Notes: generated by a model not told the origin, from the letters alone. Positions 18,502 through 27,652 are shown, counted from the first letter of the stretch. The stretch: 64,000 bases of DNA from Rhizobium sp. R711 (GCF_002211365.1 NZ_LOKZ01000036.1:1-64000); one strand, 5' to 3'. Made by a program: numbers and translations.

Positions 18502-18713
18502 CGATCTTTCCTTCAAGAACTTTTCGCAGGAATTTGCATCCAGGCGCCACGCAGATTGAAAAGCTCAAACGCCGCTCGCCCGATGCTTGTTCCGTCGCGG
18601 CCTGACCTGTGCGAGGCTGGATTCAATGCGCGGCACGATCTTGCGTGAGCGCGCAACGCTTCATAGGCTTGGCTGGTTGATGGATTCGTTCAACGCCTCT
18701 TAATAGGAATCCC

Positions 18714-18887
18714 ATGCGCGCTCAGTCGAAGTCGTTCATCGTCGAAGTCAAATCCTCCCGCCGCGCCGAGCGTCGCCAGTCCGCGTCGATCTGGGGGAAC
18801 CTCGATCTCTCGGCCGTTGCCGAAGAGATTGCGGAAGAGTCGCCCCAACCGGCCGCAGCTCCGGCGGAAACTGCTGTGGTGCGATAA
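18714..18887 (+). CDS. Small basic conserved protein, 57 residues
   Basis: An open frame of 57 codons begins at ATG 18714 and ends with TAA at 18885-18887. Its N-terminal half is basic (SKSFIVEVKSSRRAERRQ), followed by SIWGNLDLSAVAEEIAEE and an Ala/Pro-rich tail. The FIVEVKSSRR...SIWGNLDL pattern is one that I associate with a family of short rhizobial proteins. AGGAA lies upstream of the ATG. The function is unknown. Confidence 0.65.
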   Translation: MRAQSKSFIVEVKSSRRAERRQSASIWGNLDLSAVAEEIAEESPQPAAAPAETAVVR

Positions 18888-19029
18888 TCCGCGGAGGCCG
18901 ATCAGCCGCCGCCGATAGCACACCTCCTGGCCGCCAGGCGGGAACAAGGGCACCCGCCTTGGCTTCTCGATATTGCGTCAATCCCAAGGTCTCGGCTCCA
19001 GATAAAGCAGGCCGACGGCTCGGTCCATA

Positions 19030-19860
19030 TTAGTCCAGGAAGAACTCCAGTAGATCGGCGTTGATGATATCAGGATGCGTCGTGCACATGCCGTGCGGGA
19101 GGCCGGCATAGGTCTTCAGCGTTCCGTGTCTCAGGAGCTTGACCGAAAGCGGTGCTGAATCGGCATAGGGAACGATCTGATCGTCGTCACCGTGCATTAC
19201 CAGCGTCGGCACAGTGATCTGCTTCAAGTCCTCGGTGAAATCCGTTTCGGAGAAGGCTTTGATGCAATCGTAATGCGCCTTCGCCCCGCCCATCATCCCT
19301 TGCCGCCACCAGTTCTCGATGATGCCCTGGCTGACCTTGGCGCCTGGCCGATTGAAGCCGTAGAAGGGGCCGGCCGGCACATCGAGAAAGAACTGCGCGC
19401 GGTTGGCGACGAGCGCCGCACGGAAACCGTCGAAAACTTCGAGTGGAAGCCCGCCGGGGTTTTTGTCCGACTTGACCATGATCGGCGGTACGGCGCCGAT
19501 CAGCACGGCCTTGGCGACGCGGCCGGGCTTTGCACGCGCGACGTAATGGGCGACCTCACCACCGCCGGTCGAGTGACCGACATGGATCGCATTCTTGAGG
19601 TCGAGCGCATCGGTAAGCGCGGCGACATCGGCCGCATAGGTGTCCATCTCGTTGCCCTGCCACGTCTGGCTGGAGCGGCCGTGCCCACGCCGGTCATGGG
19701 CGATCACCCGATAGCCCTTGTCCAGAAAGAACATCATCTGTGCATCCCAGTCGTCGGCGCTGAGCGGCCAGCCGTGATGAAAGACAACGGGCTGGGCATC
19801 GAGCGGACCCCAATCCTTGTAGAAGATTTCGGTTCCGTCGGCGGTCTTGATGAATGGCAT
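19030..19860 (-). CDS. Alpha/beta hydrolase, non-heme chloroperoxidase-like
   Basis: A 276-residue alpha/beta hydrolase of the cofactor-free haloperoxidase group. The nucleophile elbow is GHSTGG (about residues 94-99), the oxyanion region HHGWPLSADDW is near the N-terminus, the acid is in VMHGDDDQIVPY and the catalytic His is in GLPHGMCTTHPD. Members can carry out perhydrolysis or ester hydrolysis; the real substrate is unknown. It appears to be a single-gene unit, with its promoter in 19861 and above. Confidence 0.9.
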   Translation of the reverse strand: MPFIKTADGTEIFYKDWGPLDAQPVVFHHGWPLSADDWDAQMMFFLDKGYRVIAHDRRGHGRSSQTWQGNEMDTYAADVAALTDALDLKNAIHVGHSTGGGEVAHYVARAKPGRVAKAVLIGAVPPIMVKSDKNPGGLPLEVFDGFRAALVANRAQFFLDVPAGPFYGFNRPGAKVSQGIIENWWRQGMMGGAKAHYDCIKAFSETDFTEDLKQITVPTLVMHGDDDQIVPYADSAPLSVKLLRHGTLKTYAGLPHGMCTTHPDIINADLLEFFLD

Positions 19861-20326
19861 GATCAGGTCCCTCTTTCTGGATGTGATTGCTTCGATTGCG
19901 GTAAAGGCACGCGAGCATCCTTCCGGCGCCCATGTTCTGGGGCGTCCGGCAGAGCTGGCTCACATGCCGTACTACGTCATCATCATCATGATGCGGCTTT
20001 AGCGGCGCTGCGAGCCAACGGTAATGTGATGCAAATCATCGAGAAGGGAAGGGCGTTTTGGAGAATGGCGGCCACAAGGGGGTGGGCCCTGTGCAGACGA
20101 AGAGAGCAGGTACTTCCTAGGAGCCGGCGATATCTAGTTTCATTGAGAGACTGGGATAAGGGTTGCGAAGGTCATCCGACACCGCCCGAATACTCTCTAT
20201 AGAGAGACGAGGAAGGTCGTCCCGCTGAAATCTCAGATCGCTCTTATCAAAGACGAAGGTTGCTAGTGAAAAATTATCTTGGAGGACGACGTGAAACACA
20301 CCGGCATGCTGGTCATTAGTTAGCGC
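19861..20326. other. Intergenic region with palindromes
   Basis: No convincing gene is seen in this 466-base stretch. It holds the promoter side of the hydrolase gene, a perfect 14-bp palindrome CTCTCTATAGAGAG at 20193-20206, and the start of a second one, CGCCTAT-CT-ATAGGCG at 20324-20339, that overlaps the stop codon of the next gene. A minus-strand open frame at 20117-20299 has no family signs. Confidence 0.5.
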
Positions 20327-20710
20327 CTATCTATAGGCGAATTGCGACTCAACGCTCCAATTCCCTTGTCGCATGGTTCGATAACCTCCTAGAATTGAAA
20401 GCATTTCGGGGAAGGTTCCGTCGACCACATTGGCTGACGTATGCACGAATACTGTGATGGCTTCTTCGTCCGTTAAAATTCGTCCTGAAATCTGATAGAA
20501 AGTCGCGACAGTTAGCTTCACAGCAAACATGTTGATGTGTTCCCGCTGTTTTTCACCGATGGAAACAATCACTGCTTCTTGACCGGTTTTCGCTTGGAAA
20601 TCCTTCTCACGCCGGCGATTGCCAACGCGGCCGCTAAGAATTTCATCGTAGGTTTCAGGGCAATTTCGAAGAAGAGCCTTCGCTTCTTTTTCGAATTCGT
20701 GCTCGCTCAT
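20327..20710 (-). CDS. Hypothetical protein, 127 residues
   Basis: A 127-residue soluble protein beginning MSEHEFEKEAKALLRNCPETYDEIL. The middle, VIVSIGEKQREHINMFAVKLTVATFYQISGRILTDEEAI, has no motif that I recognise. The base composition is less GC-rich than its neighbours, as is the intergenic region after it, so this may be a small acquired patch next to nrdJ. The stop codon lies inside a short inverted repeat that could end transcription. Confidence 0.5.
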   Translation of the reverse strand: MSEHEFEKEAKALLRNCPETYDEILSGRVGNRRREKDFQAKTGQEAVIVSIGEKQREHINMFAVKLTVATFYQISGRILTDEEAITVFVHTSANVVDGTFPEMLSILGGYRTMRQGNWSVESQFAYR

Positions 20711-20864
20711 TCTAGTTCAATGTCATCGAAATGGCGCAGTGACAAACCTAGTGGCTCCCTACATCTCCGGGCACCGAGGCGCCCGGAAGTTTCTCTTTTA
20801 GGACACGCTCATCGGTTCTGGGACAAACCCATTGGCTTCCCAGACTGCGATGATCACCGCATCA

Positions 20865-23800
20865 TCAAGAGCACCCGCTCGTTGCGCCGCACGTGTCGCA
20901 CTTCTCGCAGGTGCCGTTGCGGACCATTGTGAAGTTCTGGCACTCGGAGCACATGTTGCCGGTGTACCCCTGCATGATCGAGCGGGCGCGGCGTTCGGCT
21001 TCGACCTTCTTGGCCTCCGTCTTGGCCGATGCCGCGTCGGCGGCTGCCTTGTCGGAGAAGAGGGCGGTTGCCTGCTGCTGACTTTCGCTGGCGACCTCGC
21101 CGAGTACCTCTTCGGCGATCTCTTCGGCCAGTTCCTTTGCCCGCTCCTCGTAATCGCGCTTGAAGGCAACGATTTCGGAGCTGGAGATGGCAACGGTCGG
21201 CTCGATCCTGCGGGCCGCGGCGCCTGCGAATGACGTCACGGTGCCCGTCGAGGAGGCGCGGGCAGGGGCGGCGGTTGCCGAGCCCTTCGGCTCGCCTGAT
21301 GCCTGGCGTTCGCCGTTCGAAACCAGCGTCGGCTTGTAGCCGCGGGTCCAGCCGGTCGAGACGAGGTTCGTCTTGCCTTCCTGGATGCCCTTGCCGAGTG
21401 CCGTGTTCGAGAAATCAGACGTATCGACATGCGCCAGGTCGTGGCGGCCGAGGTAGGAGACGGCGAGTTCGCGGAACACGTAGTCGAGGATCGATGTGGC
21501 GTTCTTGATCGCGTCGTTGCCGATGACCATGCCTGCCGGCTCGAACTTGGTGAAGGTGAAGGCCTCCACATATTCTTCGAGCGGCACGCCGTACTGCAGG
21601 CCGAGCGAGATGGCGATGGCGAAGTTGTTCATCATCGCACGGAAGGCGGCACCTTCCTTGTGCATGTCGATGAAGATTTCGCCGAGGCGGCCGTCACCGA
21701 ATTCGCCGGTGCGCAGGTAGACCTTGTGTCCGCCAACGGCAGCCTTCTGGGTATAGCCCTGGCGGCGGTTCGGCAGCTTTTCGCGTTCGCGGGTGACGCG
21801 CTCGACCACACGCTCGATGATCTTTTCGGTGATGGTGACGGCCTGGGCGGCGACCGGCTGCTGCAGCAGATCGTCCAGTGCGTCCTCATCGCTTTCATCT
21901 TCGATCAGCGAGGCGTTCAGCGGCTGCGACAGCTTGGAGCCGTCACGATAGAGGGCGTTTGCCTTCAGGCCGAGCTTCCAGGAAAGCATGTAGGCGCTCT
22001 TGCAATCGTCGACCGTTGCGTCGTTCGGCATGTTGATCGTCTTGGAGATCGCACCCGAGATGAACGGCTGGGCGGCAGCCATCATGCGGATGTGGCTGTC
22101 GACCGAGAGGTAACGCTTGCCGATCTTGCCGCAGGGGTTGGCGCAATCGAAGACGGGCAAGTGCTCGTTCTTCAGGAACGGTGCGCCTTCCAACGTCATC
22201 GCACCGCAAACGTGGATGTTCGCAGCCTCGATATCCTTCTTGGAGAAGCCGAGGTGGTCGAGCAGGTTGAAGCTCATGTCGGCGAGCTGCTCGTCGGAAA
22301 CCTTCAGCGTGCCCTTCAGGAAGTCGGTGCCGAGCGTCCACTGGTTGAAGACGAACTTGATGTCGAAGGCCGACTTCAGCGCGGCGTTGACGGCATCGAC
22401 CTTCTCGTCGGTGAAGCCCTTGGCCTTCAGCGTCGAGGGGTTGATAGCAGGTGCCTGGTTCAGGTTGCCGTGGCCAACAGCGTAAGCTTCGATCTCGGCG
22501 ATCTGGCTTTCGGAGTAACCGAGCGTGCGCAACGCTTCCGGAACGGCGCGGTTGATGATCTTGAAGTAGCCGCCGCCGGCAAGCTTCTTGAACTTCACCA
22601 GCGCGAAGTCGGGCTCGATACCTGTTGTGTCGCAATCCATGACGAGGCCGATCGTGCCTGTTGGAGCGATGACGGTTGCCTGGGCGTTGCGGTAGCCGTG
22701 CTTTTCGCCGAGCTCGAGAGCCTTGTCCCAGGCGCTCTTGGCGTGAGCCGCCAGATCCTGGTCCGGGTTCTCCGAGTGGATGAGCGCGACCGGGTTGATC
22801 GACAGGCCTTCATAGCCCGACGTCTCGCCGTAAGCGGCGCGGCGGTGGTTGCGGATGACGCGCAGCATGTTCTCGCGGTTCGGCGCGAACATCGGGAACG
22901 GTCCGAGCTCGGAGGCGATCTCGGCCGAGGTGGCGTAGGAGATGCCGGTCATGATTGCGGTCAGCGAGCCGGCGATGGCGCGAGCTTCGTCGCTGTCATA
23001 GGGAATGCCCGAGGACATCAGCAGGCCGCCAATGTTGGCGTAGCCGAGGCCGATCGTGCGGTATTCGTAGGAGAGCTCGGCAATCCGCTTCGACGGGAAC
23101 TGCGCCATCATCACGGAGATTTCGAGAACGACACTCCACAGGCGAACGGCATGCTCGTAGTCTGATATGTTGATGCGCTTGGTGGCAGCATCCTTGAACT
23201 GCATGAGGTTCAGCGAGGCAAGGTTGCAGGCCGTGTCGTCGAGGAACATGTATTCCGAGCATGGGTTGGATGCGCGGATCGCGCCGGCAGCCGGGCTGGT
23301 GTGCCAGTCGTTCATCGTCGTGTTGAAGTGCAGGCCCGGATCGGCCGATGCCCATGCAGCGTAGGAGATCGACTCCCAGAGGTCGCGTGCCTTCAAGGTC
23401 TTCATGACCTTACCGTCCTTACGGGCCTTCAGCTGCCAGTCGCCGTCGTTTTCGACTGCGCGCAGGAAGTCGTCCTTGATCGAGACGGAGTTGTTGGAGT
23501 TCTGGCCCGATACGGTGAGGTAGGCTTCGCTGTCCCAGTCCGTGTCGTAGGTCTTGAACTCCATGTCCTTGTAGCCCTGGCGGGCGAACTGGATGACGCG
23601 GCCGATGTAGTTCTCAGGAACCTGGTCCTTCTTGGCAGCGCGGATTTCGCGCTTCAGGGCAGGGTTCTTGTTCGGGTCGAAGCAGTCGCCATTGTCGGCC
23701 TCGCAGTTGACGCAGGCCTTCATGATCGCCTTCAGGTGCTTGGCGACGACCTTGGAGCCGGTGACGAGGGCGGCAACCTTCTGTTCTTCCTTCACCTTCC

Positions 23801-24686
23801 AGTTGATATATTCCTCGATATCTGGATGGTCGATGTCGACAACGACCATCTTCGCCGCACGGCGCGTCGTGCCGCCCGACTTGATGGCGCCCGCTGCACG
23901 GTCGCCGATCTTCAGGAAGCTCATCAGGCCGGAGGAACGGCCGCCACCGGAAAGCTTTTCGCCTTCGCCGCGGAGGTAGGAGAAGTTCGAGCCGGTGCCG
24001 GAGCCGTACTTGAAGAGGCGAGCTTCGCGGACCCACAGGTCCATGATGCCGCCTTCGTTGACGAGATCATCTTCAACGGACTGGATGAAGCAGGCATGCG
24101 GTTGCGGATGCTCGTAGGCAGACTTCGACTTCACCAGTTTGCCGGTGAAGGGGTCGACATAGAAGTGACCCTGGCCGGGGCCGTCGATGCCGTAGGCCCA
24201 GTGCAGGCCCGTGTTGAACCACTGCGGGGAGTTCGGTGCAACGCGCTGGGTGGCCAGCATGTAGGCAAGCTCGTCCTTGAAGGCAGAGGCATCTTCTTCG
24301 GACGAGAAATAGCCGCCCTTCCAGCCCCAGTATGTCCAGGTTCCGGCGAGACGGTCGAAGACCTGGCGGGCGTCGGTTTCGGAACCGTACTGCTGGTCCT
24401 TCGGAACATCCTTCAGAGCTGTTTCGTCAGCAACCGAACGCCACAGGAAGGAAGGAACGTCGTTTTCCTCGACCTTCTTCAGCTTCACGGGAACGCCGGC
24501 CTTGCGGAAATACTTCTGTGCCAGGATGTCGGCCGCGACCTGCGAGAACTGCGCCGGAACGTCGATGTTTTCGAGGCGGAATACGATCGACCCGTCCGGG
24601 TTCTTGATCTCGCTCGTCGCCTTGCGGAATTCGATATCCGCGTAAGCGCTCTGTCCTGCCTTCGTGAAACGGCGTTCTATGCGCAT
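20865..24686 (-). CDS. nrdJ: Adenosylcobalamin-dependent ribonucleotide reductase, class II
   Basis: A 1273-residue reductase that makes deoxyribonucleotides with a cobalamin radical and so works with or without oxygen. It has the barrel catalytic core with NPCSEYMFLDDTACNLASLNLMQF (active-site Cys), ATVIAPTGTIGLVMDCDTTGIEPD, and the long C-terminal region ending in a cysteine-rich tail MCSECQNFTMVRNGTCEKCDTCGATSGCS, as in rhizobial NrdJ. The ATG at 24686 gives MRIERRFT; the frame is open further upstream but is not conserved. The leader holds an NrdR box and a stable hairpin (see those entries). It is monocistronic. Confidence 0.95.
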   Translation of the reverse strand: MRIERRFTKAGQSAYADIEFRKATSEIKNPDGSIVFRLENIDVPAQFSQVAADILAQKYFRKAGVPVKLKKVEENDVPSFLWRSVADETALKDVPKDQQYGSETDARQVFDRLAGTWTYWGWKGGYFSSEEDASAFKDELAYMLATQRVAPNSPQWFNTGLHWAYGIDGPGQGHFYVDPFTGKLVKSKSAYEHPQPHACFIQSVEDDLVNEGGIMDLWVREARLFKYGSGTGSNFSYLRGEGEKLSGGGRSSGLMSFLKIGDRAAGAIKSGGTTRRAAKMVVVDIDHPDIEEYINWKVKEEQKVAALVTGSKVVAKHLKAIMKACVNCEADNGDCFDPNKNPALKREIRAAKKDQVPENYIGRVIQFARQGYKDMEFKTYDTDWDSEAYLTVSGQNSNNSVSIKDDFLRAVENDGDWQLKARKDGKVMKTLKARDLWESISYAAWASADPGLHFNTTMNDWHTSPAAGAIRASNPCSEYMFLDDTACNLASLNLMQFKDAATKRINISDYEHAVRLWSVVLEISVMMAQFPSKRIAELSYEYRTIGLGYANIGGLLMSSGIPYDSDEARAIAGSLTAIMTGISYATSAEIASELGPFPMFAPNRENMLRVIRNHRRAAYGETSGYEGLSINPVALIHSENPDQDLAAHAKSAWDKALELGEKHGYRNAQATVIAPTGTIGLVMDCDTTGIEPDFALVKFKKLAGGGYFKIINRAVPEALRTLGYSESQIAEIEAYAVGHGNLNQAPAINPSTLKAKGFTDEKVDAVNAALKSAFDIKFVFNQWTLGTDFLKGTLKVSDEQLADMSFNLLDHLGFSKKDIEAANIHVCGAMTLEGAPFLKNEHLPVFDCANPCGKIGKRYLSVDSHIRMMAAAQPFISGAISKTINMPNDATVDDCKSAYMLSWKLGLKANALYRDGSKLSQPLNASLIEDESDEDALDDLLQQPVAAQAVTITEKIIERVVERVTREREKLPNRRQGYTQKAAVGGHKVYLRTGEFGDGRLGEIFIDMHKEGAAFRAMMNNFAIAISLGLQYGVPLEEYVEAFTFTKFEPAGMVIGNDAIKNATSILDYVFRELAVSYLGRHDLAHVDTSDFSNTALGKGIQEGKTNLVSTGWTRGYKPTLVSNGERQASGEPKGSATAAPARASSTGTVTSFAGAAARRIEPTVAISSSEIVAFKRDYEERAKELAEEIAEEVLGEVASESQQQATALFSDKAAADAASAKTEAKKVEAERRARSIMQGYTGNMCSECQNFTMVRNGTCEKCDTCGATSGCS

Positions 24687-24790
24687 TTCTCTAACCTCTA
24701 GCTGCGCGCCTCGTCCCCGTCGACCAAGGCGCAAGTTTCCACCTCCGGCAGCGCCGTGAGGAGCGCAGCCAGTTCTCGTTCCGTATCATC

Positions 24791-24823
24791 ACAGGAGTGT
24801 CATCCGGAGATGATTGCTCCTGT
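24791..24823 (-). ncRNA. Stable hairpin in the nrdJ leader
   Basis: On the minus strand the nrdJ leader folds into a stem ACAGGAG/CTCCTGT (24791-24797 and 24817-24823) enclosing a second stem TCATC/GATGA closed by a UCCG loop. This is a C(UNCG)G tetraloop, among the most stable known. It lies 105 bases upstream of the start codon and has no U-tract, so it is not a terminator. I do not recognise a cobalamin riboswitch B12 box in this leader. Confidence 0.6.
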
Positions 24824-24847
24824 ATCTTGTGGTGATCGTGGCTGCAA

Positions 24848-24863
24848 ACACTAAATATAGTGT
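24848..24863. promoter_or_regulatory. NrdR box upstream of nrdJ
   Basis: The perfect palindrome ACACTAAATATAGTGT fits the NrdR repressor site, acaCwAtATaTwGtgt. On the minus strand a weak promoter (TGGCGA, 17 bases, TATATT) overlaps it, so NrdR with (d)ATP would block initiation when deoxynucleotides are plentiful. NrdR repression of ribonucleotide reductase genes is well established. Confidence 0.8.
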
Positions 24864-25094
24864 TAACAGCTTATTATCGCCAGCCCCGGATGTCACTTTT
24901 TTCGGAAGATAAAAATCGCGCACGAAACCCCTCATGGCGGTCGCCCTTCATGGACGCAACACCCTGATTCTACGCTCGATTTTTTGGAGGGAACCGGCCT
25001 CGTTCATTCCGGCCCAACTGCCGTCGCAACATCGGACTCTATTAAGTTGGAAACAGGCGATTCCGTCAAGGGGTTGTTTTTAATGAAGTGTTCA

Positions 25095-25110
25095 CCACAA
25101 CATATTGTGG
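25095..25110. promoter_or_regulatory. Second NrdR-like palindrome
   Basis: CCACAACATATTGTGG is a 6+6 bp inverted repeat that matches the NrdR box at 13 of 16 positions. It lies 247 bp (centre to centre) upstream of the first box, much further than the usual close pair, so a role is uncertain. The rest of 24864-25277 shows nothing that I recognise; an open frame there looks like chance. Confidence 0.35.
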
Positions 25111-25277
25111 ATCGGGCTGTGGAGAATGGGGAAAAGAAAGTCGTCTAAGAAATTCAATGGGTTGCGCGCCTTCGTCGCCCCAGAGCCTAAAAAATCTAAG
25201 AAAAGTTGCGACCGTGTTGATTTGGTTGCAGCTTTTGCCGGCCAAATGCGGCAGCCGATTCGTTGAGACAATTTTGA

Positions 25278-25865
25278 TCACAATGCGTCAATCGCAATCG
25301 TCACCGTTGCGATACCTATAGGCTGTCCGTTTTCATCCTTGATGACAAAGCTCGCCTGCGTTTCCAGCAATTGTGTCTGTTCATCGCGCTCAGCCCGGTC
25401 GATAAATATCTCGTCCGACTGCTTCGCGAATGTTTTCAAGAACTTGTCTTCATCACCTTGCCAATAGTCGGTGGTCATCGTGCCCTGGCCGACATTGAGT
25501 CCATGACGATCGGTCACGAAAAACTCGATGATGATGCCCTGCGAATCATCCTGTTTGGTCTTGAGGTATCGCGACACCGGCTTGTTGAGCAGGCGCCGGA
25601 CCATCTCCCAGCCGCCGCTCTGCACCTCGGCGCGGTACGTATTATCGAGCACCTGGATGTTCGCATCGGTGATATTGTCGAACTTGGCGTTCTGATCTTC
25701 AATCGCCTTCCGGACGATTGGCGTATTCACCATCGGCTTGACGACGGTCTCGACATATTCCCTTACGACGGAAACATAGGCCGGTTCCGCCGAAGCGGCC
25801 AAAGGCGAGAGACAAAGGTTGAGTCCTAAAGCCGCAACCGTCCCGACGTAGCCCCAACGCATCAT
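25278..25865 (-). CDS. Secreted protein with a Cache-like sensor domain
   Basis: A 195-residue protein with a signal peptide (GYVGTVAALGLNLCLSPLAASAE). The mature part is a long helix (YVSVVREYVETVVKPMVNTPIVRKAIEDQN) followed by strands containing IIIEFFVTDRHGLNVGQGTMTTDYWQGDEDKFLKTF and a final DENGQPIGIATVTIAID, the layout of single Cache domains that bind small molecules. There is no transmembrane segment or signalling domain after it, so it would act alone in the periplasm. The ATG at 25865 follows GGAACGA; upstream starts are not used because they extend the signal peptide. Confidence 0.7.
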   Translation of the reverse strand: MMRWGYVGTVAALGLNLCLSPLAASAEPAYVSVVREYVETVVKPMVNTPIVRKAIEDQNAKFDNITDANIQVLDNTYRAEVQSGGWEMVRRLLNKPVSRYLKTKQDDSQGIIIEFFVTDRHGLNVGQGTMTTDYWQGDEDKFLKTFAKQSDEIFIDRAERDEQTQLLETQASFVIKDENGQPIGIATVTIAIDAL

Positions 25866-26059
25866 ATTCGTTCCAACGTCGCGCCCGGCGACTAGACTTC
25901 CAACCCAGTCCACAGCGCGGTGCCGTTGCCGCGCTGGACTGTTGGCTAGAAGGATAAGGCCTGAGGGAGCGGCGCGATAGCGAAATCCAATGCGTTAGTT
26001 AAACAAAGATTGGCACAATCTGAAATTGTGCGGGCTCATTGGCCTGCGACAGCCGACCT

Positions 26060-26557
26060 TTAGCCGCGGCCGGCCTTGGAGATCGGCTCCTGATAGGTGA
26101 ACCCCATATCCCAAGGGAAATAGATCCAGGTGTCCTGGCTGACTTCCGTAACGAACGTATCGATCGTCGGCACACCTTGAGGCTTTGCGTAGACGCAGGC
26201 AAAGTGTGCTTTGGGCAGGATCGAGCGAACTTCCGAGGCCGTCTTACCGGTGTCGGTCAGATCGTCAATGACGAGGACAGCTTCACCTTCATCAGCGGTC
26301 AGTTCCGGCGCGATGCCCTTCAGGAGCATCATTTCACCCTGGTTCACATAGTCGTGGTAGGACGCGACGCAGACCGTTTCGATCAGTCGGATGTTAAGTT
26401 CGCGCGAGATGATCGCCGCCGGCACGAGGCCGCCACGCGTGATACAGACGATTGCCTTGAAATCGCGCTTCAAACCAGCGAGGCGCCAGGCAAGGGCACG
26501 CGCATCGCGGTGGAATTGATCCCAGGAAACGGGAAAGGCTTTATCGGGAAGGGACAT
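26060..26557 (-). CDS. gpt: Xanthine phosphoribosyltransferase
   Basis: A 165-residue PRTase that joins xanthine or guanine to PRPP in purine salvage. The PRPP loop is VLVIDDLTDTGKTASEVRS (about residues 88-106); CITRGGLVPAAIISRELNI precedes it and DTWIYFPWDMGF closes the active site. The ATG at 26557 begins MSLPDKAFPVSWDQFHRD, matching Gpt proteins; the frame is open upstream without support. It probably works at the inner face of the membrane as in enterobacteria. Confidence 0.92.
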   Translation of the reverse strand: MSLPDKAFPVSWDQFHRDARALAWRLAGLKRDFKAIVCITRGGLVPAAIISRELNIRLIETVCVASYHDYVNQGEMMLLKGIAPELTADEGEAVLVIDDLTDTGKTASEVRSILPKAHFACVYAKPQGVPTIDTFVTEVSQDTWIYFPWDMGFTYQEPISKAGRG

Positions 26558-26739
26558 GGTTTGCTCCGCGGCATGAATGATGACACGCCGTTTGCCGGCG
26601 GCCGGACAAGGCATTCCGCGATCGGCCAAACGCAAATCGCGCAGCCGAGACTGCGCGATAGGAGGACCGAAGCCGGAGCTCGTCATCGGTCGCCGCAATT
26701 AACGGATTCCGGGGACAAAACGCAAGCCCCTCGTGATTC

Positions 26740-27582
26740 TTATCGTGACAGCAGCGTCAATGCAGTCATCGACTGGAGCAGCGTTTTCGTGGTGCCGCCG
26801 AAAATCATCTGCCAGAGTCGCGAATGGGTGTAGGCGCCCATGACCAGCAGGTCGATGCTGCTGTCGGAGAGGCGGTTTTCGATGACTGTCGACGCGGATT
26901 TGTCTACGCTTTGGGCGGTCGCCAGGGTGACCTTGACGCCGTGACGGGAGAGAGCCGATGCAATGTCCGCGCCCGCAACAGCCGCAGACTGGAGTGCATT
27001 GTCGACGGGGTCGACGGAGAAAATCTCGACTTCGTCAGCGGCCTTCAGTATCGGCAAGGCATCAAACGCGGCGCGCGCTGCCTCCCTTGAGCCGTTCCAG
27101 GCGATAAGAACACGCTTGATCGGCTTCGGTTGGCGCAGCACAAAGGGGATCATCATGACCGGGCGACCGCTTTCGAAGAGAAAGTTGTCGATGTCGACGT
27201 GACTGTCCGACGGCTTCGCTGGATTGGCCTGTGACGCGATCAGCAAGTCAGCGCTTCGGGCGCTTTCGATCAACGGCGCCGTGCCGTAGCCGGTCGATGA
27301 GGCAAAGTTCCGCCATTCATAGGAGACGCCTTCAGCCTGTGCCTTTCTGCGGAAGATGCGCTCGACCTCGACCGTTTCCGCACGGGCCATGTCCTGAAGC
27401 GCCTGCACAGCGACGGGGTCGGGTATCTCCATCGGCGCGACAAGTGGCACGACTGCGACGGTTTCCGCATGAAGGCCGATAACGTGGGCATTGGTCTGCG
27501 CGGCAATGGCAAAAGCAAAATCGGCCACGGCTTTGGCGTTATCGACGGTATCGAGAATGGCGAGTATGGTTTTGTAAGACAT
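26740..27582 (-). CDS. Universal stress protein, tandem-domain
   Basis: A 280-residue protein with two UspA domains. The first begins MSYKTILAILDTVDNAKAVADFA, with DLLIASQANP near its end. The second begins IKRVLIAWNGSREAARAAFDAL and ends with LLVMGAYTHSRLWQMIFGGTTKTLL, a GAYTHSR.....GG ATP-binding type motif. Such proteins are induced by stress or low oxygen. AAGGAGAA precedes the start, and an FNR/FixK box lies about 77 bases upstream (27653-27666). Confidence 0.92.
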   Translation of the reverse strand: MSYKTILAILDTVDNAKAVADFAFAIAAQTNAHVIGLHAETVAVVPLVAPMEIPDPVAVQALQDMARAETVEVERIFRRKAQAEGVSYEWRNFASSTGYGTAPLIESARSADLLIASQANPAKPSDSHVDIDNFLFESGRPVMMIPFVLRQPKPIKRVLIAWNGSREAARAAFDALPILKAADEVEIFSVDPVDNALQSAAVAGADIASALSRHGVKVTLATAQSVDKSASTVIENRLSDSSIDLLVMGAYTHSRLWQMIFGGTTKTLLQSMTALTLLSR

Positions 27583-27652
27583 AAACAATTCTCCTTACGC
27601 GGATGAAATCGGCTATCTTCAACGAGAATGCGCCGGCAGGGGCGCCGGTTCC

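Noticed and set aside
19963..20001. 12-codon hydrophobic peptide frame (MPYYVIIIMMRL)
   Set aside because: No ribosome binding site and far from any gene it could regulate on that strand.
20117..20299. Minus-strand open frame of 60 codons
   Set aside because: No ribosome binding site, no family pattern and it lies in a palindrome-rich gap.
24687..24860. Cobalamin riboswitch ahead of the B12-dependent nrdJ
   Set aside because: The leader of about 170 bases has no B12-box or the GCCACTG-type core that I would expect; only a short hairpin and the NrdR box are seen.
25066..25281. Minus-strand open frame of 71 codons between nrdJ and the Cache-like gene
   Set aside because: It runs through the second NrdR-like palindrome and has no conserved pattern or good start.
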